Source: Gammaproteobacteria bacterium HGW-Gammaproteobacteria-11 (GTDB lineage Bacteria > Pseudomonadota > Gammaproteobacteria > Pseudomonadales > Pseudomonadaceae). Taken from it: a stretch of DNA of 64,000 nt. The stretch is taken from NCBI GenBank assembly GCA_002840055.1, contig PGZJ01000002.1, positions 350,149-414,148 on the forward strand, read 5' to 3'. Both the position numbers and the translations under genes were made by a program. Positions 27,960 through 36,189 of this stretch are shown piece after piece (within the stretch, counting starts at the first letter, position 1; each line of letters opens with the position of its first letter). Under the pieces are notes generated by a model. The model saw nothing but the letters and a program-made list of their open reading frames with translations, searched no databases and had not been told where the DNA came from.

Positions 27960-28437
27960 ACACGGTCTCCAGATGACTATGCTGTAACGCGCTCAGCGCA
28001 ATCACAGCCAGACGGTAACGGCGACCCTGGAATGGCGTCTCGTCCAACTGATCCAGGGTCGCTGGCGGCAACAGTGACAACCGATACCAATGGCTGATGC
28101 CGTCTGCATTGCTCTGAGACAGGATAGGGCGCCAGCCAGCCGCACTGAGTTGCTCAGCACTAAGCGGATTGTCTGTAACCGGCAGATCGCAGTCAGATTC
28201 AGGGCAAGGAAACTCGGGCAGCGCCATTTCGCCCGTCAACAGGTCCTGCTCAAGCGCCATCAGAACATTCTCGGCCGCCAGCAATAAGCCCTGCTGACTC
28301 AGGTAGTTACCGGCCATACGCTGCTGATTGATGGCCGCTTGTGAGCCCGCTACGGCGAGCAGGGTCAGCATCAGCAAAAAGACCAGGCAGATCGCCAGGA
28401 CAGCACCAGCCTCCCTGGGTCGAGTAACAGTAGGCAT
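27940..28437 (-). CDS. pilX: Type IV minor pilin, PilX-like
   Basis: A 165-residue protein with the PilX N-terminal pattern REAGAVLAICLVFLLMLTLLAVAGSQAAINQQRMAGN. Cleavage after Gly would leave a mature helix without Glu at position 5, as I recall for PilX/GspK-type tip pilins. The ATG at 28437 lies 2 bases after the pilW stop and follows GGGAG; an upstream TTG is less likely. It is part of the tip/priming complex of the type IV pilus. Confidence 0.85.
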   Translation of the reverse strand: MPTVTRPREAGAVLAICLVFLLMLTLLAVAGSQAAINQQRMAGNYLSQQGLLLAAENVLMALEQDLLTGEMALPEFPCPESDCDLPVTDNPLSAEQLSAAGWRPILSQSNADGISHWYRLSLLPPATLDQLDETPFQGRRYRLAVIALSALQHSHLETVYELQPR

Positions 28438-28439
28438 GA

Positions 28440-29219
28440 TCAATGCTCCCTGAGCTGCGGATTGCGCAACATGACAACCTGGGTAAAGGACCGGCTTATG
28501 CCGTCGACGCCATTGCTGCCAAACAGCAGATGCAGGCGCACAGTCCGCAGCCGAGGCAATGTCTGGGCTGTTAATGTAGTCTGATAGTCACCCGCCACCT
28601 GCATTTGCTCCGGGCTGGGCGCAAGACCAAAGCTCAGTTCAAAGCCATTGACATCCTCCACCAGCGTGTCAAAGCGTCCACGCCCATGTAGCCGCACCTG
28701 CAAGCCCGCCTCCGCCAACCGGTACTCGACCAGGCGTACCGGGATCAATACTTCCCCGGCTTCCAGCGTCAACCCCGGGCCGTCACTGATACGCATGCGG
28801 TGCTGACAGTCACTCGCGAGTAGCCAGGTAGCACCATAGCGCCAGGCGGGCAGATCCGTGCGGCTGTCCGAGCGCGACAAGGCACTGACCAGACGCAATA
28901 CCCCGTTATCGACACTGACTGGCTGGCTCAGCGCTGGCGGTAACAGGCCCTGCTGTTCGCTGTCCAGGCGCTGCCAGTCGAGGCACTTGTAGGCACCTGC
29001 CTGGCGCACATCCGTGCTTAGACGCTCGATGACAAACCGGGCGTTTTCCTGGGTCATGGCTACCTGCTGCTGCAGCGCGTAGGTCTGTTTGCTGGCCAGA
29101 AATAGCTGCAGCAAGCCCATGATGAGTGTCAGTCCGAGCGCCAGGGCGATCAGCAACTCAATCAGGCTCAAACCAGCCTGTGTTCCTGGTGCATGCGTCC
29201 AGGCAGGCTGAGTCATCAT
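28440..29219 (-). CDS. pilW: Type IV minor pilin, PilW-like
   Basis: A 259-residue prepilin with leader ending QAG and the mature helix LSLIELLIALALGLTLIMGLLQLF (Gly-1 and Glu5 present), then FLASKQTYALQQQVAMTQENARFVIERL, a PilW hallmark. Two Cys occur in the globular domain (YKCLDW, SDCQHR). The ATG overlaps the pilV stop. A minor pilin needed for pilus priming. Confidence 0.9.
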   Translation of the reverse strand: MMTQPAWTHAPGTQAGLSLIELLIALALGLTLIMGLLQLFLASKQTYALQQQVAMTQENARFVIERLSTDVRQAGAYKCLDWQRLDSEQQGLLPPALSQPVSVDNGVLRLVSALSRSDSRTDLPAWRYGATWLLASDCQHRMRISDGPGLTLEAGEVLIPVRLVEYRLAEAGLQVRLHGRGRFDTLVEDVNGFELSFGLAPSPEQMQVAGDYQTTLTAQTLPRLRTVRLHLLFGSNGVDGISRSFTQVVMLRNPQLREH

Positions 29220-29701
29220 ATCTCTGCCCCCATCAACGCACGCAACCTGACCTGGGCCGGAGTGTCATTAATACGCTGCTCTGACCAGCTGAGCTCGACT
29301 TCTACCCAATCGTTACTGATATCTATGCGCGCCTGGCCCTCAGGCAGTTGGCAGGCGACTGCTGCGGCAAAATCCGCACGATCCCGTGCGAGAATGCCCG
29401 GCGCGGGTACTGACGACTGACAATCACCCTGATAATGCCCCGCATAGCCTGCCAACTGTCCGGCATTGGCGCGCATGCGCTCGATCATGTTCTGGGCGAT
29501 GAAACCGGCGTGGGTGATGTGGCCTGCACTGCTGCTGTACTTGAGCGCATTGAGCTGAAGGCTGGCTGCACCCAGCACTCCGACACTGAGAATCAGCAGG
29601 GCAACCAGCAACTCCAGAAGGGAAAAGCCGGGTGAGCAACCTCGGTTGCGACGAGCGTGACTGAGGTTGACGTAGTGCGGCACCGATCTGTGACTATCCA
29701 T
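29216..29701 (-). CDS. pilV: Type IV minor pilin, PilV-like
   Basis: A 161-residue prepilin with a long basic leader (about 25 residues) ending in Gly and a mature helix FSLLELLVALLILSVGVLGAASLQL, then the PilV-like NALKYSSSAGHITHAGFIAQNMIERMRAN. First gene of the minor-pilin operon. No fimT/fimU precedes it; the region upstream is the 205-bp gap before hemH. Confidence 0.9.
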   Translation of the reverse strand: MDSHRSVPHYVNLSHARRNRGCSPGFSLLELLVALLILSVGVLGAASLQLNALKYSSSAGHITHAGFIAQNMIERMRANAGQLAGYAGHYQGDCQSSVPAPGILARDRADFAAAVACQLPEGQARIDISNDWVEVELSWSEQRINDTPAQVRLRALMGAEI

Positions 29702-29846
29702 GTCTCAGAATCCAGTTAAGGCCGAGACAGCGGGACAGCGGCGGGCAATTGAAGTGAAGGGAAGAAAATACCAGCCTGGATCACGACTTTACAGCGCTGT
29801 TGCGGCTATAAGCGCTGAAAAAACGTGACTTGCTTGGCAAAAACAG

Positions 29847-29888
29847 GCTTTTTATGCCCCGAAACAATGACTCGGCGGCATAAAAAGC
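29847..29888. terminator. 12-bp perfect inverted repeat between hemH and pilV
   Basis: GCTTTTTATGCC (29847-29858) and its exact complement (29877-29888), 18-base loop. On the minus strand it follows the hemH stop and is followed by CTGTTTTTGCC, so it can serve as a hemH terminator; it also lies upstream of pilV. Confidence 0.55.
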
Positions 29889-29906
29889 ACTGCGATCAAT
29901 AGCCTA

Positions 29907-30929
29907 TCAGGCGGCGCTGGGCTCGGTGCGGCACCACTCGGCCAGCGTGTCTATCCATTGTGGATGGTCATTCAGGCAGGGCACCAGAACCAGCTCCTCT
30001 CCACCCGCCTCGATAAACTGTTCCCGCGCCCGATCACCGATTTCCTCCAGCGTCTCGATGCAATCGGCGACAAAGGCCGGGCACATGACCAGCAAGCGCT
30101 TGACACCCTGAGCAGCCAGCTCATCGATACGAGCTTCGGTATAGGGCTCAATCCACTTGTCCTTGCCCAGTCGGGACTGGAAAGCCAGCGACCACTGATC
30201 TTCAGTCATGCCCATGCGCTCGGTAAAGGCGCGGGTCACGGACACGCACTGGGCGCGGTAACAGGTAGCGTGTGCCGGGGATGGACGATCACAACAGTCG
30301 GGATAGGCCAGACAATGTGATCTGGTCGGATCAGCCTTGCGCAGATGCCGCTCAGGCAAGCCATGGTAACTGAACAGGACATGGTCGAAGCCCTGCTCCA
30401 GATGACCAGTGGCACTGGCAACCAGTGCATCGATATAGCCGGGGCGCGCATGGAAGGCCGGCACCACCGTCAACTTCAGGTCCAGCTTGTGCTCGGCGAT
30501 GACCCGCTCGGCTTCGCGGATTGAGGTCGTGGTGGTGCTGTCGGCATGCTGCGGATACTGCGGCATGAACAGCACTTCCTTTATCCCGGGACGCTTGGCC
30601 AGCGCCAGCAGTCCGTTTTCAATCGACGGCTGACCGTAGCGCATGGCCAGCTCCACCGGCATATCCAGCTTGGCCTGCAGCGCCTGCTGCACACGGCGAC
30701 TGATCACCACCAGCGGCGACCCCTCTTCCCACCAGATCGATGCATAGGCTTCAGCGGACTTTTTCGGACGCAACAACAGAATCAGCCCCACCAGCAGACG
30801 GCGCAACGGCCAGGGCAGATCCACAACATAGGGATCCATCAGGAACTGGTTCAGGTAACGGCGCACATCAGCCACCTCGGTACTGGCAGGGGAACCCAGG
30901 TTGGCAAGCAAAACCGCACGATCAGACAT
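29907..30929 (-). CDS. hemH: Ferrochelatase
   Basis: A 340-residue enzyme inserting Fe(II) into protoporphyrin IX, the last step of heme synthesis, at the inner-membrane face. N-terminal [11 protein letters not shown], the metal-site region [12 protein letters not shown] (His) and [14 protein letters not shown] (Glu) are present. A Cys-rich insert ([23 protein letters not shown], in two parts) occurs in the middle; clustered Cys are known in some bacterial ferrochelatases, and might bind a metal cluster here. The ATG at 30929 follows AAGGAG. It lies 15 bp after the YfcH-like gene on the same strand. Confidence 0.95.
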   Translation of the reverse strand: MSDRAVLLANLGSPASTEVADVRRYLNQFLMDPYVVDLPWPLRRLLVGLILLLRPKKSAEAYASIWWEEGSPLVVISRRVQQALQAKLDMPVELAMRYGQPSIENGLLALAKRPGIKEVLFMPQYPQHADSTTTTSIREAERVIAEHKLDLKLTVVPAFHARPGYIDALVASATGHLEQGFDHVLFSYHGLPERHLRKADPTRSHCLAYPDCCDRPSPAHATCYRAQCVSVTRAFTERMGMTEDQWSLAFQSRLGKDKWIEPYTEARIDELAAQGVKRLLVMCPAFVADCIETLEEIGDRAREQFIEAGGEELVLVPCLNDHPQWIDTLAEWCRTEPSAA

Positions 30930-30944
30930 CAATAGATTACTCCT

Positions 30945-31841
30945 TCAGGGATGAACAACATCAGCCAGCGCCGTATCAAGCTGATCAAAGCGGAACCGGT
31001 AACCCGCCTTCAACAGCTTTTCCGGCACCGCATTCTGTCCGGTCAAAAGCAGGCCGGCCATTTCACCCAGCGCCAATTTCAGGGCAAAACCGGGCAAGGG
31101 AATAAATGCAGGCCGACCAAAGGCCTTGCCCAACCGCTGGGCGAAGACCTTGTTCGTCACCGGGTTCGGTGCCGTCGCATTATAGGGCCCTTTGCACTCA
31201 GGCGATTGCAACAGAAACTGGATGATACCGACCATGTCCTCAAGATGTACCCAGGGCATGTAATGCTGTCCCGAGCCAATCGGGCCACCCAGCCCGAGCT
31301 TGAATGGCATACGCAGGCGCTGCAGAAAGCCGCCGTCCGCGGCCAGCACCAATCCGGTTCTGAGCAGACAGACCCGAATGCCATGCGAGGCAGCACGTTT
31401 GGCCGCCGACTCCCAGGCATCACACAGGGTATGGGTATATTCGACACGGGCAGGACTGGACTCGGTAATCAGACTGTCACCACCGTCACCATACCAGCCA
31501 ACCGCCGAGCCGCTGACCAGGACCTTCGGCTTGACCGACAGAGAGCCAATCCAACTGACAAGCTGCTCGGTCAGGGTGACTCGACTGGCCCAGAGCACAG
31601 CCTTACGCTTGTCCGTCCAGGGCTTGTCGGCAATAGGTTCTCCGGCCAGGTTGACTACGGCCTCGATACCGGCCTCGTTCAAATCGCTAAGCTGCCCAAC
31701 GCCACGCACCTGGTGGCCGCACACACCGGCAACACGCTCAGGCCGCCTGCTTAATACACTGACCTGATGGCCATCGCTGACAAGACGCTTGCACAGGGCG
31801 CTGCCAATCAGGCCTGTACCTCCGGTAACGAGTACATGCAT
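30945..31841 (-). CDS. yfcH: TIGR01777-family NAD(P)-dependent epimerase (YfcH-like)
   Basis: A 298-residue protein with a Rossmann N-terminus (VLVTGGTGLIGSALCKRLVSDGHQV), the VNLAGEPIADKPWTDKRK motif characteristic of the family, SGSAVGWYGDGGD, and a C-terminal DUF1731 segment (FGRPAFIPLPGFALKLALGEM). An extended SDR of unknown substrate. The ATG is preceded by GGAG. It is the first gene of a yfcH-hemH unit and divergent from the operator-bearing cassette to its right. Confidence 0.9.
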   Translation of the reverse strand: MHVLVTGGTGLIGSALCKRLVSDGHQVSVLSRRPERVAGVCGHQVRGVGQLSDLNEAGIEAVVNLAGEPIADKPWTDKRKAVLWASRVTLTEQLVSWIGSLSVKPKVLVSGSAVGWYGDGGDSLITESSPARVEYTHTLCDAWESAAKRAASHGIRVCLLRTGLVLAADGGFLQRLRMPFKLGLGGPIGSGQHYMPWVHLEDMVGIIQFLLQSPECKGPYNATAPNPVTNKVFAQRLGKAFGRPAFIPLPGFALKLALGEMAGLLLTGQNAVPEKLLKAGYRFRFDQLDTALADVVHP

Positions 31842-32003
31842 AGTTCAGGACTCCATGTCGCAAAGTAAAAATGGATCAATCGGCATGCTGAGACCCGCGT
31901 CAGAAAGGATTGAGTGGATCTGCGTGCAACCGAGATTGACAGGAGCGAAGCATAGCAGTCCGGCATAACAGGAACTTGCAGACAGTTCACAATTACAGGA
32001 TGC

Positions 32004-32027
32004 TATACAGAGAATTATCTATGTACA
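32004..32027. promoter_or_regulatory. LitR/PplR-type operator, site 1
   Basis: TATACA (32004-32009), 12-base spacer, TGTACA (32022-32027). This fits the T(G/A)TACA-N12-TGTA(C/T)A consensus I recall for class II LitR regulators of Pseudomonas putida. It lies 69 bp before the FAD-oxidoreductase ATG and about 160 bp from the divergent YfcH-like start. A second copy with the same spacing stands before the MerR gene at 33351. Confidence 0.75.
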
Positions 32028-32095
32028 AGTTTTGTCGAGCTTATAAGTGTTAAATTTATAGCGTCCCCGCTATCACACAGGAACCTTGAAACATT

Positions 32096-33085
32096 ATGCA
32101 TGCCATGGATATTGCAGTGATCGGCGCCGGCTTGGCTGGCATTAGTGCGGCCAAGGCCTTGACCGATGCCGGCCATCAGGTAGTGCTGTTTGACAAGAGT
32201 CGCGGTAGCGGCGGGCGCATGAGCAGCAAACGGACCGAATACGGCGACATGGATATGGGCGCCCAGTACTTCACCGCCCGTGATCACCATTTTCGCCATG
32301 AACTGAAACATTGGCTTGACCAGGGCTGGGTAGCCGAGTGGCAACCGGCGCTGTTCATTCATGATCAGGATGGCCTGCGCCCCTCACAGGACGAACAACA
32401 GCGCTTTGTTGGCGCCCCGCGCATGACCGCCCTGTCGCGCGGCTTGCTCGAAGGCCTGAAACTGGTTACCGAGACCCGCATAATCCAGCTCCAGCAACAG
32501 GGCGACAAGGCCTGGGAACTGATCGACGAACAACAGCAGGTGCATGGCCCGTTTGATCGCATAGTCGTCGCCGCTCCCGCACCACAGGCCGTGCCGTTGC
32601 TCGAGCCAGCCGTGCATCTGGCCCAGGCTGCAGCGCAAATAGACATGGAACCGGGCTGGGCGCTGGCCGTCAGCTTTGCTGAACCACTCGATACCCCGGT
32701 CGAGGCCTGCTTTGTGCGCTCCGGCTGCCTGGACTGGATATCCCGCAACAGCAGCAAACCCGGTCGCACGGGCAACGCAGATAACTGGGTATTGCAGGCG
32801 ACACCCGCCTGGAGTCGCGAGCACATCGATACTGACAAGGAAGAGATCATTCAGTTGATGCTGGCATCTTTTTCCAAGGTAATGGGGTTCAACCTGCCTG
32901 CAGCCAACTTCGTGCATGCACACCGCTGGCTTTATGCTCGCCCTTCCGCCGACGCGCAATGGGGCGCCCTGGCAGCGCCGGAAAAAGGCATTTATGCCTG
33001 TGGCGACTGGTGCATGGGTGGCCGGATGGAAAATGCCTGGCTGAGTGGCCGTCAGGCAGCCCATGCGTTACTCGGATTGCGATGA
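32096..33085 (+). CDS. FAD/NAD(P)-dependent oxidoreductase (renalase-like)
   Basis: A 329-residue protein with an N-terminal FAD-binding dinucleotide fold (IAVIGAGLAGISAAKALTDAGHQVVLFDKSRGSGGRMSSKR) and C-terminal FAD contact YACGDWCMGGRMENAWLSGRQAA. The arrangement matches renalase-like amine oxidoreductases of unknown substrate. The ATG at 32096 follows AGGAACC at a rather long distance; an ATG at 32105 is an alternative. An operator-like inverted repeat lies just upstream, suggesting control by the nearby MerR/LitR-type regulator. The stop overlaps the Trp-rich gene (ATGA). Confidence 0.85.
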   Translation: MHAMDIAVIGAGLAGISAAKALTDAGHQVVLFDKSRGSGGRMSSKRTEYGDMDMGAQYFTARDHHFRHELKHWLDQGWVAEWQPALFIHDQDGLRPSQDEQQRFVGAPRMTALSRGLLEGLKLVTETRIIQLQQQGDKAWELIDEQQQVHGPFDRIVVAAPAPQAVPLLEPAVHLAQAAAQIDMEPGWALAVSFAEPLDTPVEACFVRSGCLDWISRNSSKPGRTGNADNWVLQATPAWSREHIDTDKEEIIQLMLASFSKVMGFNLPAANFVHAHRWLYARPSADAQWGALAAPEKGIYACGDWCMGGRMENAWLSGRQAAHALLGLR

Positions 33086-33297
33086 ACAGGTTCAATCCGC
33101 GCAAGTTGTTGCACTCAAAATGGACCGCCGTGCAGCCACGCAATCGGGAAAAGCATTTTATGGTGATCGCCTGCATTGAAGATGAACAGGCCACTATCAC
33201 CGGTGTCGAGCTTGAAGCGGTGCACAGCAGGCGCAGTGAAATTCTTGACTGGCGCAGGTTGCAGGACAGTGAGTTGTGGCGGCAAGGCTGGCATTAA
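33082..33297 (+). CDS. TIGR02450-family Trp-rich small protein
   Basis: A 71-residue protein: NRFNPRKLLHSKWTAVQP, EKHFMVIACI and a Trp-rich tail (ILDWRRLQDSELWRQGWH). The NP-KLLHSKWTA-P and HF-V pattern is that of the TIGR02450 Trp-rich family, whose function is not known to me. It begins at the ATG that overlaps the oxidoreductase stop by ATGA, so the two form one unit. Confidence 0.82.
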   Translation: MNRFNPRKLLHSKWTAVQPRNREKHFMVIACIEDEQATITGVELEAVHSRRSEILDWRRLQDSELWRQGWH

Positions 33298-33316
33298 GCA
33301 GCAGCTTTTAAATACT

Positions 33317-33344
33317 TGTACAAATCGCCGTGTCGTGTAGACTA
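33317..33344 (+). promoter_or_regulatory. Possible promoter of the MerR-phrB operon
   Basis: TTGTAC (33317-33322), 16-base spacer, TAGACT (33339-33344). Both boxes are weak matches to sigma-70 consensus. The stretch also contains TGTACA with an imperfect partner (TGTAGA, 13-base spacing), a degenerate copy of the operator that follows at 33351. If this is the promoter, a bound repressor at 33351-33374 would cover the start region. Confidence 0.35.
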
Positions 33345-33350
33345 AATCTT

Positions 33351-33374
33351 ATACAGGAATAGATAGCTGTATAA
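33351..33374. promoter_or_regulatory. LitR/PplR-type operator, site 2
   Basis: TATACA (33351-33356), 12-base spacer, TGTATA (33369-33374), a perfect inverted repeat at the half sites with one more matching base pair outside. Same spacing as site 1 and fitting the same T(G/A)TACA-N12-TGTA(C/T)A pattern. It lies 67 bp before the regulator's ATG, as expected for autoregulation. Confidence 0.75.
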
Positions 33375-33440
33375 GTAGAGGTCGATCATGCTCACACCCG
33401 ATAGCGCACCAAATCGCCACAACGACAGCGCCAGACGTTT

Positions 33441-34337
33441 ATGGATATGAATTCCAGCGTCATGCTGCCGATCCGTGAAGTCAGCAAGGTAACCGGGGTG
33501 AACCCGGTTACCTTGCGGGCCTGGGAGCGACGCTACGGTTTAATCAAACCGCACCGCACCAGCACCGGACATCGACTCTATACTGAAGCCAATGTCCGCC
33601 AGATCCAGGATATCCTGACCTGGCTCGGGCGCGGTGTCGCCGTTGGTCAGGTCAAGCATCTGATCAACAATCCGTCCAACCCCAAAGACGCCACTGGCTC
33701 CCAGTCACTCCGGCTGATCCAACATTACAGCCACGCTCTGCAGCAGTTTGACAAAGTACGCCTGAATCAGTTGTTTGCAGACAATATGCTGAGCCTGGAC
33801 AAGCTCGAACTCTGCAAAGAGGTTTTCGAACCTCTGCTGACGCAACTGCATAAGCGCTGGCAAGGTCAGTTCGGCAGCCATATTGAGGAAGCCTTCTTTC
33901 ATGGCTGGTGGCACAGCACCCTGTCGCAGTGCCTGCAACAGGCCAATAATGCCCTTGATGATGCGCCCGTGCTGCTAGCCAGCCTGTCAGACCAACACTG
34001 TGAAGCGGACATGTGGTTGTTGGCCTTGATGCTCAGTGCATCCGGCTACCGTGTCGAGGTGATCGAATGGGAGGTACCGGCCAGTGAGCTGTCACTGCTT
34101 ACTGATCATGAAGCACCGCAAGCGCTGGTCCTGTTCAGCAGCCAATCCCTGCAGCTCGCGCAATTGCGCCGCCATTTGCCGACCTTGATGACGCATCTGC
34201 CAGGGACGCTGATGATCGCTGGACCAGCAATCAGAATTCACCATCAGGCGCTTCATTCGCTTGGTCTTGGTCTACTTGAAGAGCGTGCCACAGAGAGTCA
34301 TGCGCGGCTGCTGGACATCCTCGGAGGCCGGCAATGA
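33441..34337 (+). CDS. MerR-family LitR/CarH-like transcriptional regulator
   Basis: A 298-residue regulator. A MerR helix-turn-helix starts at about residue 10 (LPIREVSKVTGVNPVTLRAWERRYGLIKPHRTSTGHRLY), then a four-helix bundle and a Rossmann-like C-terminal domain as in B12-dependent CarH/LitR photoreceptors. The cobalamin signatures are damaged: W140 and E150 fit the W-x9-EH pattern but the His is Ala151, and the lower-ligand motif reads DQHCEA (His186 kept, Gly changed to Ala). This fits class II LitR, which represses DNA without B12 and is released by a separate light sensor. It overlaps phrB (ATGA). The start is uncertain: ATGs at 33441, 33447 and 33462. Confidence 0.88.
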   Translation: MDMNSSVMLPIREVSKVTGVNPVTLRAWERRYGLIKPHRTSTGHRLYTEANVRQIQDILTWLGRGVAVGQVKHLINNPSNPKDATGSQSLRLIQHYSHALQQFDKVRLNQLFADNMLSLDKLELCKEVFEPLLTQLHKRWQGQFGSHIEEAFFHGWWHSTLSQCLQQANNALDDAPVLLASLSDQHCEADMWLLALMLSASGYRVEVIEWEVPASELSLLTDHEAPQALVLFSSQSLQLAQLRRHLPTLMTHLPGTLMIAGPAIRIHHQALHSLGLGLLEERATESHARLLDILGGRQ

Positions 34338-35764
34338 AGCCGATACAGCTGTGCTGGCTGCGCAATGACCTGCGCCTGCAGGATAATCACGCCCTTTATC
34401 ACGCCAGCCTTGAAGGCCAGGTAGTCGCTGTCTGCACGCTGAGCGCAGAAACCTGGCTGGCGCATGATGACGCCCCCATCAAGATCGACTTCTGGCTGCG
34501 CAACCTCAAGGCGCTGGCGTTACGCTTGCAGGAAAGACATATTCCGCTGCGCGTGATCAATCTGGACAGCTGGACTGAAGCGCCCCAACGCCTCATGGCG
34601 CTGGCCAGTGAACTTGAGGCTAAGGGAATATTCTTCAACGACGAATATGGCGTTCATGAACAGCAGCGCGACGATCTGGTGATGCAGTGTTTCACCGATA
34701 ACGGGCTGAATTGCCAGCGTTTTACCGATCAGATCCTGTTTGCCCCGGGCAGTCTACTAACTCAGGCCGGCGGCATGTTCAAGGTCTACAGCCAGTTTCG
34801 CCGCCAAGCCTACCTGCAGTTGCACAAGCACCTTCCCGCTTGCCTGCCGGCGCCAGCCAAACAGGCCGAAACCGTTATTCAGTCCGATCCATTGCCCGAT
34901 AGCATTAGCGGCTTCAATGCGCTCAGCCAGGAACAGCGCCAGCTCTGGCCTGCGGGTGAACAGGCTGCCATTGAGCGGCTGACGCACTTTGCCGACGACA
35001 TCATGCAGGGCTATGACAGCACCCGCGACCTGCCGGCCGTCGATGGCACCAGCCGGCTTTCGGCTTATCTGGTTGCCGGCGTACTGTCGCCCCGTCAGTG
35101 CCTGCATGCAGCCATCGGCGCTAACCGCGGCGAGTTCGACAGCGGCAATCCCGGCGCGGTGAGCTGGATCAACGAACTACTGTGGCGCGAGTTTTACAAG
35201 CATATTCTGGTCTGCTACCCGCACGTATCACGGCATCGCGCCTTCCGCCCGGATATGGAACAGGTGCCCTGGCGCAACGACACGGCAGCCCTGCAGGCCT
35301 GGCAACAGGGCCAGACCGGCATCCCGATCATTGATGCGGCCATGCGCCAGTTGCTGGCAACCGGCTGGATGCACAACCGTCTGCGCATGCTGACGGCCAT
35401 GTTTCTGACAAAAAATCTGCTGATCGACTGGCGCGAAGGTGAGCGCTGGTTCATGCGTCACCTGATTGATGGTGATCTGGCGGCCAATAACGGTGGCTGG
35501 CAATGGAGCGCCTCAACCGGCACCGATGCGGCGCCGTATTTCCGTATCTTCAATCCGGTCAGCCAGTCGCGCAAGTTTGACCCCAAGGGCGATTTTATCC
35601 GCGCCTGGGTACCCGAACTGGCCCACTACGACGCCAGACAGATCCATGAGCCACCGGCAGCCGATCTGTTTTCTGCCCACAGCTACCCCAAACCCATTGT
35701 TGACCTTGGCTCCAGCCGCAAACGCGCACTGGATGCCTTCAAAAGCCTGGGAGAAACGGCATGA
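34334..35764 (+). CDS. phrB: Deoxyribodipyrimidine photolyase
   Basis: A 476-residue class I CPD photolyase. The N-terminal antenna domain starts IQLCWLRNDLRLQDNHALYHA. The FAD-binding C-terminal half holds the family motifs VSWINELLWREFYKHIL, TGWMHNRLRMLTAMFLTKNLLIDWREGE and NNGGWQWSASTGTDAAPYFRIFNP. It repairs UV-made pyrimidine dimers with blue-light energy. Its ATG overlaps the regulator stop and its stop overlaps the next gene, so the whole set is probably one transcript. The usual length and the Trp electron-transfer region argue for a true photolyase, not a cryptochrome. Confidence 0.95.
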   Translation: MKPIQLCWLRNDLRLQDNHALYHASLEGQVVAVCTLSAETWLAHDDAPIKIDFWLRNLKALALRLQERHIPLRVINLDSWTEAPQRLMALASELEAKGIFFNDEYGVHEQQRDDLVMQCFTDNGLNCQRFTDQILFAPGSLLTQAGGMFKVYSQFRRQAYLQLHKHLPACLPAPAKQAETVIQSDPLPDSISGFNALSQEQRQLWPAGEQAAIERLTHFADDIMQGYDSTRDLPAVDGTSRLSAYLVAGVLSPRQCLHAAIGANRGEFDSGNPGAVSWINELLWREFYKHILVCYPHVSRHRAFRPDMEQVPWRNDTAALQAWQQGQTGIPIIDAAMRQLLATGWMHNRLRMLTAMFLTKNLLIDWREGERWFMRHLIDGDLAANNGGWQWSASTGTDAAPYFRIFNPVSQSRKFDPKGDFIRAWVPELAHYDARQIHEPPAADLFSAHSYPKPIVDLGSSRKRALDAFKSLGETA

Positions 35765-36189
35765 ACAAGGACTTTCCTCAGTATTTTGCCGAGGCGTTCG
35801 CCGCACTGAACAAGGACAACCTGGCGTCCATGGCTGATTTTTATCATGCCGATCTGCACTTTACCGATCCGCTGCATGAGGTGGTCGGACTGGACGCCAT
35901 GACCCATTACTGCGCACAACTCTATGAGAACGTCACATCCATCCACTTCGACTTTCAACAGATTGATGTGATTGCCGAGGGCGAGGCGGTATTGCGCTGG
36001 GTCATGACCTATCAACATCCACGCCTCAAATCCGGCCAGCCGATCGCCGTGCCGGGTTGCAGCTTTATCGCCTATCGTGATGACAAGGTGTATCGGCACC
36101 GGGATTACTACGATGCCGGCGCCCTGCTGTATGAGCACATTCCGCTATTTGGCAGTCTGATTCAGTGGTTGAAAAGGAGATTGGCATGA
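35761..36189 (+). CDS. NTF2-like / SnoaL-like domain protein
   Basis: A 142-residue single-domain alpha+beta barrel protein (YFAEAFAALNKDNLASMADFYHADLHFTDPLHEVVGLDAM, then VLRWVMTYQHPR and RHRDYYDAGALLYEHIPLFGSLI). The fold typically forms a small-molecule binding cone or an isomerase; no activity can be assigned. Both ends overlap neighbours by ATGA (phrB before, SDR after). Such a protein regularly accompanies photolyase-CFA cassettes in proteobacteria, to my recollection. Confidence 0.82.
   Translation: MNKDFPQYFAEAFAALNKDNLASMADFYHADLHFTDPLHEVVGLDAMTHYCAQLYENVTSIHFDFQQIDVIAEGEAVLRWVMTYQHPRLKSGQPIAVPGCSFIAYRDDKVYRHRDYYDAGALLYEHIPLFGSLIQWLKRRLA

Noticed and set aside
33318..33342. Third LitR-type operator (TGTACA ... 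TGTAGA)
   Set aside because: Spacing is 13 instead of 12 and the second half has a mismatch; kept only as a possible degenerate site.
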